Positions 29,334-37,082 of a stretch of 64,000 nucleotides of DNA are shown one piece after another. Where the stretch lies: contig JAMNXO010000004.1 in the NCBI GenBank assembly GCA_023653115.1, forward strand, positions 62,001 through 126,000, written 5' to 3'. The notes below the pieces were generated by a model. That model was given only the letters and a program-made list of their open reading frames with translations. It was not told the DNA's origin and made no database searches. A program made the position numbers and the translations under genes. This DNA is from Erythrobacter sp. (lineage in GTDB: Bacteria > Pseudomonadota > Alphaproteobacteria > Sphingomonadales > Sphingomonadaceae). Position 1 is the stretch's first letter. The number at the start of each line of letters is the position of its first letter.

Positions 29334-30278
29334 ATGATTTCCTACCTCGACTTCGAGAAGCCGGTCGCCGCGCTGGAAGAACGCATCGCCCAGTTGCGCA
29401 GCGTCAACGCGCTGCATGATGTCGACGTCGCGCAAGAGATTGCCCGGCTCGAAGCCAAAAGCGCCGAGCTGCTCGCCAGCACCTATGCCTCGCTCACCCC
29501 GTGGCAGAAAACGCAAGTCGCGCGCCATCCGCAGCGACCGCATTTGCGCGACTATGTCGCCCATGCCTTCAGTGACTTCGTGCCGCTGGGCGGGGATCGG
29601 CTCTATGCCGATGACCTTGCAATCATGGGCGGGTTTGCGATGCTGAACGGCCGCCGGGTGATGCTGATCGGCCATGAAAAGGGCAACGACACCCAAAGCC
29701 GGATCAAGCACAATTTCGGCATGGGTAAGCCCGAAGGCTATCGCAAGGCGATCCGCCTGATGGAACTGGCGGGCCGATTCGGGCTGCCGGTGGTGACGCT
29801 GGTGGATACCTCGGGCGCATTTCCGGGGATCGAAGCGGAAGAACGCGGCCAGGCCGAAGCCATCGCCCGCTCCACCGAGGCCTGCCTGGCGCTGCCGGTG
29901 CCGATGGTCGCGGTGATTGTGGGCGAAGGCGGCTCGGGCGGCGCAGTGGCGCTGGCGGCGGCCAACCGTGTGCTGATGATGGAACACGCGGTCTATTCGG
30001 TGATCTCGCCCGAAGGCTGCGCCTCGATCCTGTGGCGCACGTCCGACAAGGCGGCCGATGCCGCGCAGGCGATGAAGATCACCGCGCAGCATCTGAAGCG
30101 CGACAATGTGATCGACCGGATCGTCAAGGAACCGGTTGGCGGCTCGCAGCGCGATCCCGCGGCGGCTGCCAAGCTGCTGGGTCAGGCGCTGACCGAAGAG
30201 CTTGATCTACTCTCCGGCAAGAGCGGCGAGGCGCTGATTGCCCAGCGCGAAGCAAGGTTCCTCGCAATCGGGGGTTAA
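29334..30278 (+). CDS. accA: acetyl-CoA carboxylase carboxyltransferase, alpha subunit
   Basis: AccA with AccD transfers carboxyl from biotin to acetyl-CoA, the first step of fatty acid synthesis. The 314-residue chain opens YLDFEKPVAALEERIAQL, then RHPQRPHLRDYV, GGDRLYADDLAIMGGFA, KGNDTQSRIKHNFGMGKPEGYRKA, VVTLVDTSGAFPGIEAEERGQ and YSVISPEGCASILWR, all standard AccA blocks. It starts 9 nt after xerD and may share its transcript. Confidence 0.95.
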   Translation: MISYLDFEKPVAALEERIAQLRSVNALHDVDVAQEIARLEAKSAELLASTYASLTPWQKTQVARHPQRPHLRDYVAHAFSDFVPLGGDRLYADDLAIMGGFAMLNGRRVMLIGHEKGNDTQSRIKHNFGMGKPEGYRKAIRLMELAGRFGLPVVTLVDTSGAFPGIEAEERGQAEAIARSTEACLALPVPMVAVIVGEGGSGGAVALAAANRVLMMEHAVYSVISPEGCASILWRTSDKAADAAQAMKITAQHLKRDNVIDRIVKEPVGGSQRDPAAAAKLLGQALTEELDLLSGKSGEALIAQREARFLAIGG

Positions 30279-30357
30279 GCTTGCCTCCGCCAAGGCCTTG
30301 CCGCTGGCTGCTTTCCGGATAATCTGGGGGCAGAATATCACGGCAAGAGGACAGGTC

Positions 30358-31833
30358 ATGGCTTTACGCACACGCAGGATGCTCACGCTCGGGGCAGCGT
30401 CACTCGCCCTTGTTGGCGGCGTCGGGGTGGCCGCGCAGAAGATTCCGTCGTCCTCGACCCCGATTACGCCCCAGGAAGCGCAGATGGGGGCGCAGTATCA
30501 CCCGCAATTCCTTGCCGAATTCGGCGGCGCGATGCGCGGGCCGCAGGCTTCCTATGTTGAACAGGTGGGCAAGAATGTCGCGGTGCAATCGGGCCTCGGC
30601 AATGCGCGCGAGACCTTCACCGTCAGCTTGCTCAATTCGCCTGTGCACAATGCCTTCGCGGTGCCGGGCGGCTATGTCTACACCACCCGCCAGCTGGTGA
30701 CGTTGATGAACAACGAGGCGGAGCTGGCCGCGGTGCTCGGCCACGAAGTCGGCCATGTTGCTGCGCGCCACAGCCAGCGGCGGCAGAAGGCGGCGCAGAA
30801 GAATTCGATCTTCGGTATGCTCGGCGCGATCGGCAGTGCGATCCTTCTTGGGGACAGCGAGCTTGGGCGGCTGGGGCAGAATCTGGCGTTGCAGGGATCG
30901 CAGTTCTTCACGCTCAAGTTCTCGCGCAAGCAGGAGCTGGAGGCCGATGATCTGGGCATCCAGTATCTCGCCCGCGCCGGCTATGATCGCCGCGCGATGG
31001 GCACGGTGCTCGCCAGTCTTGCCGCGCAAAACACGCTCGATGCGCAGCTTCAGGGCCGCAATGCGAGCGTGCCGGAATGGGCATCGACTCACCCCGATCC
31101 GGCAAGCCGTGTGCAGGGCGCGCTGGCCAAGGCCGGGACGGCCAGCGGCGGCATCACGAATCGCGACACCTTCCTCACCCGGATCGACGGACTGCTTTAC
31201 GGCGATGATCCAGCGCAAGGTTTGATCGAAGGCAGCCAGTTCATCCATCCCGAACTGCGCCTGTCCTTCACCGCGCCGCAGGGCTTCTACATGGTCAACG
31301 GCACAAGCGCGGTCAGCATCAACGGGCAGGGCGGGCAGGCGCAGATGAAACTGGCGCCGTATAACGGCAACCTTGATACCTACGTGCGGGCGGCGTTCAC
31401 CGAGCTGGGCGGCAAGAACACGGCGCTCGCTCCGTCACAGATGGAGCGCACCACCGTTAACGGCCTGCCCGCCACCTATGGCACGGCGCGGGTCAACAAC
31501 GGCAATTCGCAGGTGGATGTGGTGGTGTTCGCCTATGAATTCGCACGCGACCGGGCCTATCACTTCACCGTGATCGCGCCGGCCGGACGGGCGGGAACAT
31601 TCAATCCGATGTTCCAGTCGATGCGCCGGATCACCCCGGTCGAAGCCGCCGCGGTCGTGCCCAAGAAGCTGCAGGTGGTGACAGTCGCGCGCGGCGATAC
31701 GGTGGCAAGCCTGGCGCGGCGGATGGCCTATCCCGCGGCGCAGGAAGAACGCTTCCGCGTACTCAATGCGCTCGGCAGCCGCGATCAGTTGGTGCCGGGG
31801 CAGCGCGTGAAGATCGTCGTCAGAGCGCGTTGA
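30358..31833 (+). CDS. exported M48-family zinc metalloprotease with LysM-like C terminus
   Basis: A 491-residue protein with a signal sequence (about residues 1-26) and an M48 protease domain: the zinc motif LGHEVGHVAARH with its catalytic Glu near residue 130, and the third ligand in KQELEADDLGIQYLARAGYD. This matches periplasmic BepA-like proteases of envelope quality control. After a beta-rich middle (residues 290-420) the last 50 residues, VVTVARGDTVASLARRM to LVPGQRVKIVV, look like a LysM-type peptidoglycan-binding module, unusual compared with BepA, which has TPRs. ATG 30358 is chosen because the signal peptide begins there. Confidence 0.85.
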   Translation: MALRTRRMLTLGAASLALVGGVGVAAQKIPSSSTPITPQEAQMGAQYHPQFLAEFGGAMRGPQASYVEQVGKNVAVQSGLGNARETFTVSLLNSPVHNAFAVPGGYVYTTRQLVTLMNNEAELAAVLGHEVGHVAARHSQRRQKAAQKNSIFGMLGAIGSAILLGDSELGRLGQNLALQGSQFFTLKFSRKQELEADDLGIQYLARAGYDRRAMGTVLASLAAQNTLDAQLQGRNASVPEWASTHPDPASRVQGALAKAGTASGGITNRDTFLTRIDGLLYGDDPAQGLIEGSQFIHPELRLSFTAPQGFYMVNGTSAVSINGQGGQAQMKLAPYNGNLDTYVRAAFTELGGKNTALAPSQMERTTVNGLPATYGTARVNNGNSQVDVVVFAYEFARDRAYHFTVIAPAGRAGTFNPMFQSMRRITPVEAAAVVPKKLQVVTVARGDTVASLARRMAYPAAQEERFRVLNALGSRDQLVPGQRVKIVVRAR

Positions 31834-31905
31834 TGTTTGCGATCGCGCTGGCGGAACGTCAGCGCGACCCGACGCGGTTCGTCAAAAACACGGCACACAA
31901 ATGAA

Positions 31906-31940
31906 AAGCGGCGGAGGTTTCCCTCCGCCGCTTCCCGTTT
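31906..31940. terminator. bidirectional intrinsic terminator
   Basis: AAGCGGCGGAGG (31906-31917) and CCTCCGCCGCTT (31922-31933) form a 12 bp stem, with A-runs on one side and a T-run on the other. It lies between the convergent M48 protease and Flp pilin genes. Confidence 0.85.
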
Positions 31941-31957
31941 TCGCTGTTGTAATGCGA

Positions 31958-32137
31958 TTACGCAGCGGGCTGGGCGTCGTTGAGCGTGCCCGAGATGTTG
32001 GTGAAGGTGGCGTCGAGGCTGGTGCCCAGAGCCTGCATGCCGACGATCGCAGCAACGGCGATGAGAGCGGCGATCAGGCCGTATTCGATGGCGGTCGCGC
32101 CGGCTTCGTCACGGAAAAGCTTGTTGATGAAGGTCAT
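31958..32137 (-). CDS. Flp-type pilin, copy 1
   Basis: A 59-residue prepilin of the Flp/Fap (class IVb, Tad) type: MTFINKLFRDEAG, then the processing site before ATAIEYGLIAALIAVAAIVG, the hydrophobic assembly segment, and a short tail ending NDAQPAA. The conserved Glu five residues after cleavage is present. No Tad prepilin peptidase or secretion gene is in the window, so it must use machinery encoded elsewhere. It is transcribed away from the second pilin gene with about 115 nt between them, which could hold a promoter. Confidence 0.9.
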   Translation of the reverse strand: MTFINKLFRDEAGATAIEYGLIAALIAVAAIVGMQALGTSLDATFTNISGTLNDAQPAA

Positions 32138-32253
32138 TAGTCGTCTCCTGGTTTCGGTCTTCGGTACCCATACCGTTCCGCTTGGCCCGGCTCGGTGGTT
32201 TGGTGATTAACTGGCAGCTATTGAGAAATTCCTAATACGCTTGTTAAAAACGA

Positions 32254-32436
32254 TTAGCCCCCCAATGCGTCCAGTGTTTCAGTCTCAACATGGCCCCACA
32301 GCTCAAGTGTCTCGGTAGCAACAAGTTGCATCGAGACGAGCACGCCGACTACGATAAGACTGACAATCAGGCCGTATTCAACGGCGGTGGCACCAGACGT
32401 GTCGTCCTTTAAGGTCCTGAAAAGGGTCGTCAGCAT
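32254..32436 (-). CDS. Flp-type pilin, copy 2 (diverged)
   Basis: A 60-residue prepilin with LKDDTSGATAVEYGLIVSLIVVGVLVSMQ, so the cleavage site and Glu+5 are kept, but the tail LVATETLELWGHVETETLDALGG is acidic and unlike copy 1. A GTG three codons upstream (32445) could also start it; ATG 32436 is preferred because an AGG sits about 8 nt upstream of it. It lies directly upstream of copy 1 in the same direction. It may be a minor pilin. Confidence 0.82.
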   Translation of the reverse strand: MLTTLFRTLKDDTSGATAVEYGLIVSLIVVGVLVSMQLVATETLELWGHVETETLDALGG

Positions 32437-32512
32437 CTTGGGCACCTGTCTATTGCGTCCTGATGTTCTAAAAATCGGCCCAGCGGGTTAAGAAAAGGTT
32501 GATGAGCGGGCC

Positions 32513-32944
32513 ATGGTTGGAAAAAAATCCGACGCTGACGGGGACTGGATGCTGGTAGTCGCCGCAGCCATGCAGCGTGCGGACGGGCGCTGGCTGATGC
32601 ATCGCCGTCCTGAAGGGAAGCATCACGCGGGCCTATGGGAATTTCCGGGGGGCAAGGTTGAACCTTCTGAAATGCCTGCACAAGCGCTCGTGCGGGAGCT
32701 TGCCGAAGAGCTGGGAATCGGGTGCGACGGGGCGGCGCTGGAGCCGGCCGGATTCGCCGAAACGCGCAATCGCGAGGCGGGGCGCGAGATTGTCATCCTG
32801 CTTTACAGCTTGCGCGCCTGGCTGGGCGAACCGCAGGCGCTTGAAGGCGGGGCGATCGGTTGGTTCACACCGGCCGAGGTGCAGGCGCTTGCCAAGCCGC
32901 CGCTCGATGCGGTGCTGGCCGCGCAACTTTTCCAAAAACACTGA
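32513..32944 (+). CDS. mutT: MutT-like 8-oxo-dGTP diphosphatase (Nudix)
   Basis: A 143-residue Nudix hydrolase. The Nudix box begins at GGKVEPSEMPAQAL and ends VRELAEELGI, matching GX5EX7REUXEEXGU. WLMHRRPEGKHHAGLWEFPGG before the box and WFTPAEVQAL near the end are typical of MutT, which removes oxidised guanine nucleotides. The ATG at 32513 begins with a polar ten-residue lead. It is divergent from the Flp pilin genes. Confidence 0.87.
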   Translation: MVGKKSDADGDWMLVVAAAMQRADGRWLMHRRPEGKHHAGLWEFPGGKVEPSEMPAQALVRELAEELGIGCDGAALEPAGFAETRNREAGREIVILLYSLRAWLGEPQALEGGAIGWFTPAEVQALAKPPLDAVLAAQLFQKH

Positions 32945-33004
32945 AACGGGACGAAGCCCACTTGCCAAGCCCGGCGGACCCCCCTAAAGGCCGCCCCCTA
33001 GCGC

Positions 33005-33081
33005 GCACCCGTAGCTCAGCTGGATAGAGCATCAGACTACGAATCTGAGGGTCGGACGTTCGAATCGTTCCGGGTGCGCCA
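33005..33081 (+). tRNA. tRNA-Arg (anticodon ACG)
   Basis: The acceptor stem is GCACCCG/CGGGTGC (33005-33011 with 33071-33077), discriminator G, and CCA is encoded at 33079-33081. The D arm contains AGCTCAGCTGGATAGAGC, the anticodon arm TCAGA-CTACGAA-TCTGA has ACG at 33039-33041, and the T loop is GTTCGAATC. A34 would be edited to inosine to read CGN codons. Confidence 0.97.
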
Positions 33082-33117
33082 ACAAAGCCCGTTCCTTGAA
33101 AAAGGGGCGGGCTTTGT
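33082..33117 (+). terminator. intrinsic terminator after tRNA-Arg
   Basis: ACAAAGCCCG (33082-33091) pairs with CGGGCTTTGT (33108-33117); the loop contains TTCCTTGAAAAAGGGG. Confidence 0.7.
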
Positions 33118-33140
33118 CGGTTCTGGAGCCCGTGCGCTCC

Positions 33141-33530
33141 CTAATCCTCCACACTCGCCTCGAGCGCATCCATATCTTCGTCCGACAGGCCGAAATGATG
33201 CCCGGCCTCGTGGATCACCACGTGGCGCACCAGTTCGGCAAAGCTCACGCCGGTCTCCTCCATTTCGGCCAGCAGCGGCTGGCGAAACAGGCTGATCACC
33301 GGCGGCAGGCGCTCGTGGTCCCATTGCGACTGTTCGGTGAGCGCAATGCCTTCATACAGGCCGGTGAGATCGTAAGGATCATCGATGTCCACCGCAGCCA
33401 ACTGCTCGGTGCTGGCGAATTCGGCGATTCGCAGCACCACATCGGCCAGATGATCGCTGAACGGCGGCGGCAGACGGCGCAGCACCTCGCGGGCAAGCTG
33501 CTCGAACGCGGCGGCGCTGGGTTCGTGCAC
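33141..33530 (-). CDS. zincin-like metallopeptidase family protein
   Basis: A 129-residue soluble protein with the zinc motif HEAGHHFGLSDEDMDAL near its C terminus, matching the small minimal-gluzincin family of bacterial HExxH proteins. VDIDDPYDLTGLYEGIALTEQS and LPPVISLFRQPLL are family-typical blocks. A substrate has not been assigned for the family as far as I know. It converges with the tRNA-Arg gene and is divergent from folE. Confidence 0.85.
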   Translation of the reverse strand: MHEPSAAAFEQLAREVLRRLPPPFSDHLADVVLRIAEFASTEQLAAVDIDDPYDLTGLYEGIALTEQSQWDHERLPPVISLFRQPLLAEMEETGVSFAELVRHVVIHEAGHHFGLSDEDMDALEASVED

Positions 33531-33732
33531 GGCGGCTCCTCTTTTTGCGGTTGGCGGGGGATGATTTGCACCAAGCCTTGCCTACATACCGCAATATGGG
33601 TGGGCGCCCGAAAGGCGCAACTGGTGCGCTTGCCGCCAGAATGTCTGGAACGTCAGCCCATCTTGACGGTTAAGCTGTCTCGGGATCGACACATGAGGGG
33701 GCAGGGGCCGTTGGCGGCTCCGGCGATTTGCG

Positions 33733-34371
33733 ATGAAAGACCAAAGCATGAACTACGTTTGCTCGCATGATGATGACCTGTTCGATCCGGATAACCCGCT
33801 CGGCAAACCCGACGTGCCCGAAAATGTGCAGCAGGCGATCCGCACGCTGCTCGAATGGGCCGGCGATGATCCTGACCGCGAAGGCCTGCGCGACACCCCC
33901 AAGCGGGTCGGCCGCGCGTGGCTGGAATATTGCGAAGGCTACAAGGAAGATCCGGCGATCCATCTCAGCCGTCAGTTCACCGAGGTGGGCGGCTATGACG
34001 AGATCGTGATCCTCAAGCACATCCCGTTCCAGTCGCATTGCGAACATCACATGGCACCGATCACCGGCACGGCGTCGATTGCCTATCTGCCGCGCAACAA
34101 GGTGGTCGGCATTTCCAAGCTGGCGCGTGTGCTCCACGGCTATGCCCACCGCCTGCAGATCCAGGAGCGCCTGACCGCCGAAGTGGCGCAGTGCATCTGG
34201 GACAATCTCGATCCGCATGGCGTCGCCGTGGTGATCGAGGCGCAGCACGGCTGCATGACCGGGCGCGGGGTCAAAACCCACGGGGTCGAGATGGTGACGA
34301 GCCGGATTCTCGGCTGCTTCATGGACGATGATCGCAGCCGCAAGGAAGTGATGAGTCTGATGGGTTATTGA
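33733..34371 (+). CDS. folE: GTP cyclohydrolase I
   Basis: FolE makes dihydroneopterin triphosphate from GTP, the first step of folate biosynthesis. The 212-residue protein has GLRDTPKRVGRAWLEYCEGY, the zinc Cys/His pair in HCEHHMAPITG, ISKLARVLHGYAHRLQIQERLT and a second Cys in QHGCMTGRGVKTHG. Both ATG 33733 and ATG 33748 are possible starts; neither has a strong ribosome binding site. A strong terminator follows. Confidence 0.94.
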   Translation: MKDQSMNYVCSHDDDLFDPDNPLGKPDVPENVQQAIRTLLEWAGDDPDREGLRDTPKRVGRAWLEYCEGYKEDPAIHLSRQFTEVGGYDEIVILKHIPFQSHCEHHMAPITGTASIAYLPRNKVVGISKLARVLHGYAHRLQIQERLTAEVAQCIWDNLDPHGVAVVIEAQHGCMTGRGVKTHGVEMVTSRILGCFMDDDRSRKEVMSLMGY

Positions 34372-34408
34372 GGCACTTATCTGCCAACAACGCTATGTTT
34401 GAATACAG

Positions 34409-34447
34409 AAAAAGCCGTCCTGCCCGTTTTGCGGCAGGGCGGCTTTT
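34409..34447 (+). terminator. intrinsic terminator after folE
   Basis: AAAAGCCGTCCTGCC (34410-34424) and GGCAGGGCGGCTTTT (34433-34446) form a long stem with one mismatch around the loop CGTTTTGC and a T-run at the end. Confidence 0.85.
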
Positions 34448-34530
34448 GCTTGGTATTGGCGGGTCGTTTTGATAAGCTCAGCCCATCACCGGCCGGATCA
34501 AAAGGCCGGGATTACGCAGGAGATGTTGTC

Positions 34531-34974
34531 ATGAAAAAACTCGCTGTTGCGGGTCTTGTCGTCGGCGTGTGCTTGTCCTCGCCGGCGGCGGCGCTTGAGC
34601 ATGAAGTCGTGATCGATCACCCCGCCGGCACGATTGCCGCCGACTACGAAGGCGCGGTGCAGATCAAGACCCGTCAGGTCGGCGCTGTGGGCCCGGGCGG
34701 TCGCCCCAGCACGCTGCAATGCCAATGGTCGGCATCGCTCAGCGTCGAGCGCACCGCAAAGGTTGGTGATGTGCTGCAGACCCGCCGTTCGATGAGCCGC
34801 GCCAATGTGGCCAGCGGTTCGAAGCCGGGCTGGTGCGATACCCACACCAAGGCGATTGATGCGCTGGTTGATGCCCGCCGCGATACATTCCGCACAGCGA
34901 TGCTGGAATTGGTCGAACAGGATCGCGGCGCAATTCTCGCCGAGGCGGAAAGTGTTCGCAGCCGCGAAGGCTGA
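34531..34974 (+). CDS. secreted protein of unknown function
   Basis: A 147-residue protein with a signal peptide (MKKLAVAGLVVGVCLSSPAAA). The mature part includes ALEHEVVIDHPAGTIAADYEGAVQIKTRQVG, a Cys in STLQCQWSASLSVER, a second Cys in KPGWCDTHTKAID and a helical C terminus. The two cysteines may form a periplasmic disulfide. The ATG at 34531 follows AGGAG by 8 nt. I do not recognise a named family; the pattern suggests a lineage-conserved envelope protein. A terminator hairpin follows it. Confidence 0.75.
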   Translation: MKKLAVAGLVVGVCLSSPAAALEHEVVIDHPAGTIAADYEGAVQIKTRQVGAVGPGGRPSTLQCQWSASLSVERTAKVGDVLQTRRSMSRANVASGSKPGWCDTHTKAIDALVDARRDTFRTAMLELVEQDRGAILAEAESVRSREG

Positions 34975-34998
34975 TCAGCACTGAATGATCGCAGCAAT

Positions 34999-35033
34999 AG
35001 GGGCGCTCCCATGGCGGGGGTGCCCCTTTTTCG
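34999..35033 (+). terminator. intrinsic terminator
   Basis: AGGGGC (34999-35004) pairs with GCCCCT (35022-35027), followed by TTTTTCG. Confidence 0.75.
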
Positions 35034-35106
35034 TATTTGCGTTTGCTGCAAAGCGGCATAGCCTGCACTTGGGATCCGCCCGAGGGCCCATCACAGGAGA
35101 TTCTTG

Positions 35107-35643
35107 ATGCAGCGCAATTTTTCCTCCCGCCTTGTTGTCGCCGCCATGCTGGCAGGCGCTTTGGCTGCCTGTTCGGGCGAAGCTCCGGCCGATGCGCCTG
35201 CTGATGCGCCTGTCGATGCAGCCGCTGGCAGCGATGTGGCTGCGCCGGTCGATGTCGAGGCGGTGCTGAAGGCGCGTGAGGCAACGTTCGAGGGCATTGG
35301 TGATGCCTTCAAGGCCGTGCGCGGCGAGCTGGAAAAGGACGCGCCCGATTTCGCGCTGATTGCGACCAAGGCGACCGAGATCAACACCGCGGCTGGCAAG
35401 ATCGACAGCATCTTCCCTGCCGGCACCAGCGTGGATGACGGCTACAAGACCGAAGCGCTCGCAACGATCTGGGAAAAGCCCGAGGAGTTCAAGGCCGCCA
35501 GTCAGAAGCTGATCGACGAAAGCGCCAAGCTCGCCGCGCTGGCCAAGGACGGCGACAAGGCGGCGGTCGCCGCGCAGGCGATGGCCATGGGCGGCGCGTG
35601 CAAGGGCTGCCACGACAAGTTCCGTCTCGACGACAAGAAGTAA
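35107..35643 (+). CDS. cytochrome c'-type (class II) lipoprotein
   Basis: A 178-residue exported heme protein. The N terminus carries a lipobox (LAGALAAC) so it is probably a lipoprotein, followed by an Ala/Asp/Pro-rich linker. The rest is a four-helix pattern and the heme-attachment motif CKGCH sits 11 residues from the C terminus, as in class II cytochromes c (c' or c-556). ATG 35107 is chosen over a TTG directly upstream; an AGGAG site lies about 8 nt ahead. It is followed 5 nt later by a cytochrome b561 gene, so the pair is likely co-expressed and may exchange electrons. Confidence 0.87.
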   Translation: MQRNFSSRLVVAAMLAGALAACSGEAPADAPADAPVDAAAGSDVAAPVDVEAVLKAREATFEGIGDAFKAVRGELEKDAPDFALIATKATEINTAAGKIDSIFPAGTSVDDGYKTEALATIWEKPEEFKAASQKLIDESAKLAALAKDGDKAAVAAQAMAMGGACKGCHDKFRLDDKK

Positions 35644-35648
35644 GGTTG

Positions 35649-36341
35649 ATGACCGATCCGAGCGGCCCGGCCACCGCGTCCCCGCCCGATGTCAGGGTGT
35701 GGGATGGCTTGCTGCGGCTGACCCACTGGAGTTTCCCGCTGCTGATCCTTGTGATGTGGTGGACGGCGGAAAACGACAAGTGGGCGTGGCATCGCCGCAC
35801 CGGACTGGTGCTGCTCGGCATCCTCGCGTTCCGCGTGCTGTGGGGCTTTATCGGGCCGGAGACGGCGCGCTTTGCCAGCTTTGTGAAGGGGCCCAGGGCC
35901 GTGCTCGCTTACTTGCGCGGTGACACCGGCGCTGGCCCTGCGATCGGCCACTCACCGCTGGGCGGGTGGAGCACGATGGTGCTGCTGGGCGCGATGCTGG
36001 CGCAGGTCAGCATGGGGCTGTTTGCGGGCGATCCCTATGACGGGATGACGGGGCCGCTCAATCCGCTGGTGGGCGTGATGCTCGCTGACACGATCACCGA
36101 ATGGCACGAGACCTTCTTCAATGTGCTGGCCGGGCTGATCGTGCTGCATCTGGCCGCGATCGTGTTCTATGCCTCGGTGAAGCACAATGATCTGGTCAGC
36201 CCGATGCTGAGCGGTGCGCGTCCGCCGCTGGCGGGGGTGGCGGGGATCGGGCCGCTGTCGTGGGGGCGGGGGCTGGGCGCTGTCGCGCTGGCCGCCGGGT
36301 TCGCGCTGTGGATCGCTTACGGTGCGCCGCCGCTGACTTAG
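35649..36341 (+). CDS. cytochrome b561-type membrane protein
   Basis: A 230-residue protein with four to five membrane segments. Candidate heme ligands are His in LLRLTHWSFPLL, His in WAWHRRTGLVLLGIL, and His in TEWHETFFNVLAGLIVLHLAAIVFY. This matches the bacterial b561 family that couples membrane quinols to periplasmic cytochromes. Directly behind the cytochrome c' gene, it probably passes electrons to or from it; direction is unknown. ATG 35649 follows the AAGG of the upstream stop region. Confidence 0.87.
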   Translation: MTDPSGPATASPPDVRVWDGLLRLTHWSFPLLILVMWWTAENDKWAWHRRTGLVLLGILAFRVLWGFIGPETARFASFVKGPRAVLAYLRGDTGAGPAIGHSPLGGWSTMVLLGAMLAQVSMGLFAGDPYDGMTGPLNPLVGVMLADTITEWHETFFNVLAGLIVLHLAAIVFYASVKHNDLVSPMLSGARPPLAGVAGIGPLSWGRGLGAVALAAGFALWIAYGAPPLT

Positions 36342-36375
36342 ACGCGCCGCTGACCTGAGGCGCGCGGACAACAAA

Positions 36376-36414
36376 AAAGGGGCGCATCCCGCAGCGGGAA
36401 GCGCCCCTTTGTTT
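36376..36414. terminator. bidirectional terminator between the b561 and peroxiredoxin genes
   Basis: AAAGGGGCGC (36376-36385) pairs with GCGCCCCTTT (36401-36410), with an inner CCCG/CGGG extension, an A-run before it and T-rich sequence after it. Confidence 0.85.
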
Positions 36415-36427
36415 TGCGGTTTAAGCC

Positions 36428-36907
36428 TCAGAGCTGGCCGAGCATATATTCGGCGCTCGAAACCTTGAAGTCGCCGGCATCTTCGACATTGAGCTGTTCG
36501 ACCACGCCATCATTGATGACCATCGAGAAACGCTGGCCGCGCTTGCCCAGGCCAAAGCCCGAACCGTCCATGGTCAGCCCGATCGCCTCGACGAATTCGG
36601 CATTGCCATCAGCCAGCATGGTGATGTCGTCGCTGCCCGACGCCTTGTTCCACGCGCCCATCACGAAGGCATCGTTCACCGCGGTGCCGACGATTTCGTC
36701 CACGCCCTTGGCTTTGAGGTCGGCGGCCTTCTCGACAAAGCCCGGCAGGTGCTTGGCCGAGCAGGTCGGGGTGAAGGCGCCCGGCACCGAGAACAGCGCG
36801 ACGCGCTTGCCAGCGAAATAGTCGGAAGACTTCACCGGCTGCGGGCCTTCGGCGGTCGCCTTGATCAGGGTGACTTCGGGGATCGTGTCGCCAACGGAAA
36901 TCGTCAT
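36428..36907 (-). CDS. peroxiredoxin, Prx5-type
   Basis: A 159-residue thiol peroxidase reducing hydroperoxides. The peroxidatic Cys is in PGAFTPTCSAKHLPGF near residue 49, with the conserved Pro, Thr and a downstream Arg in GKRGQRFSMVI. GVDEIVGTAVNDAFVMGAWNK is typical of the Prx5 subfamily, which is usually reduced by glutathione/glutaredoxin or thioredoxin; both gor and trxA lie in this window. ATG 36907 is preferred to an upstream start because the conserved fold begins there. It is divergent from ahcY. Confidence 0.92.
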   Translation of the reverse strand: MTISVGDTIPEVTLIKATAEGPQPVKSSDYFAGKRVALFSVPGAFTPTCSAKHLPGFVEKAADLKAKGVDEIVGTAVNDAFVMGAWNKASGSDDITMLADGNAEFVEAIGLTMDGSGFGLGKRGQRFSMVINDGVVEQLNVEDAGDFKVSSAEYMLGQL

Positions 36908-36980
36908 GGGGGTATCCTTTGCGGGTGGAGGGTTCCGCGTGCCTCTATAGCGGTCACTACGGAGCGGGCAACAAATAGAC

Positions 36981-37000
36981 ATATAAAGATAAGTTTATAT
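36981..37000. promoter_or_regulatory. AT-rich palindrome, candidate operator for ahcY
   Basis: ATATAAA (36981-36987) and TTTATAT (36994-37000) form a perfect inverted repeat around GATAAG, in the prx-ahcY divergent region about 83 nt before the ahcY start. The form resembles operators of ArsR-type regulators of S-adenosylhomocysteine metabolism; that assignment is inference. Confidence 0.5.
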
Positions 37001-37082
37001 TTGCCTCGGCGGCGGGGTGCGGCTAGGGGCGTCGCTTGGAACAATCCGCCCCGTTACGCGCCTTCGCGCAGGAGATATGATC

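Noticed and set aside
32430..32681. An 83-codon frame antisense across the mutT start
   Set aside because: No motif, overlaps the clear Nudix gene and the pilin leader.
37001..37082. SAM-II or SAH riboswitch in the ahcY leader
   Set aside because: The leader has two small GC hairpins, but I cannot find the conserved pseudoknot or core sequences of these riboswitches.
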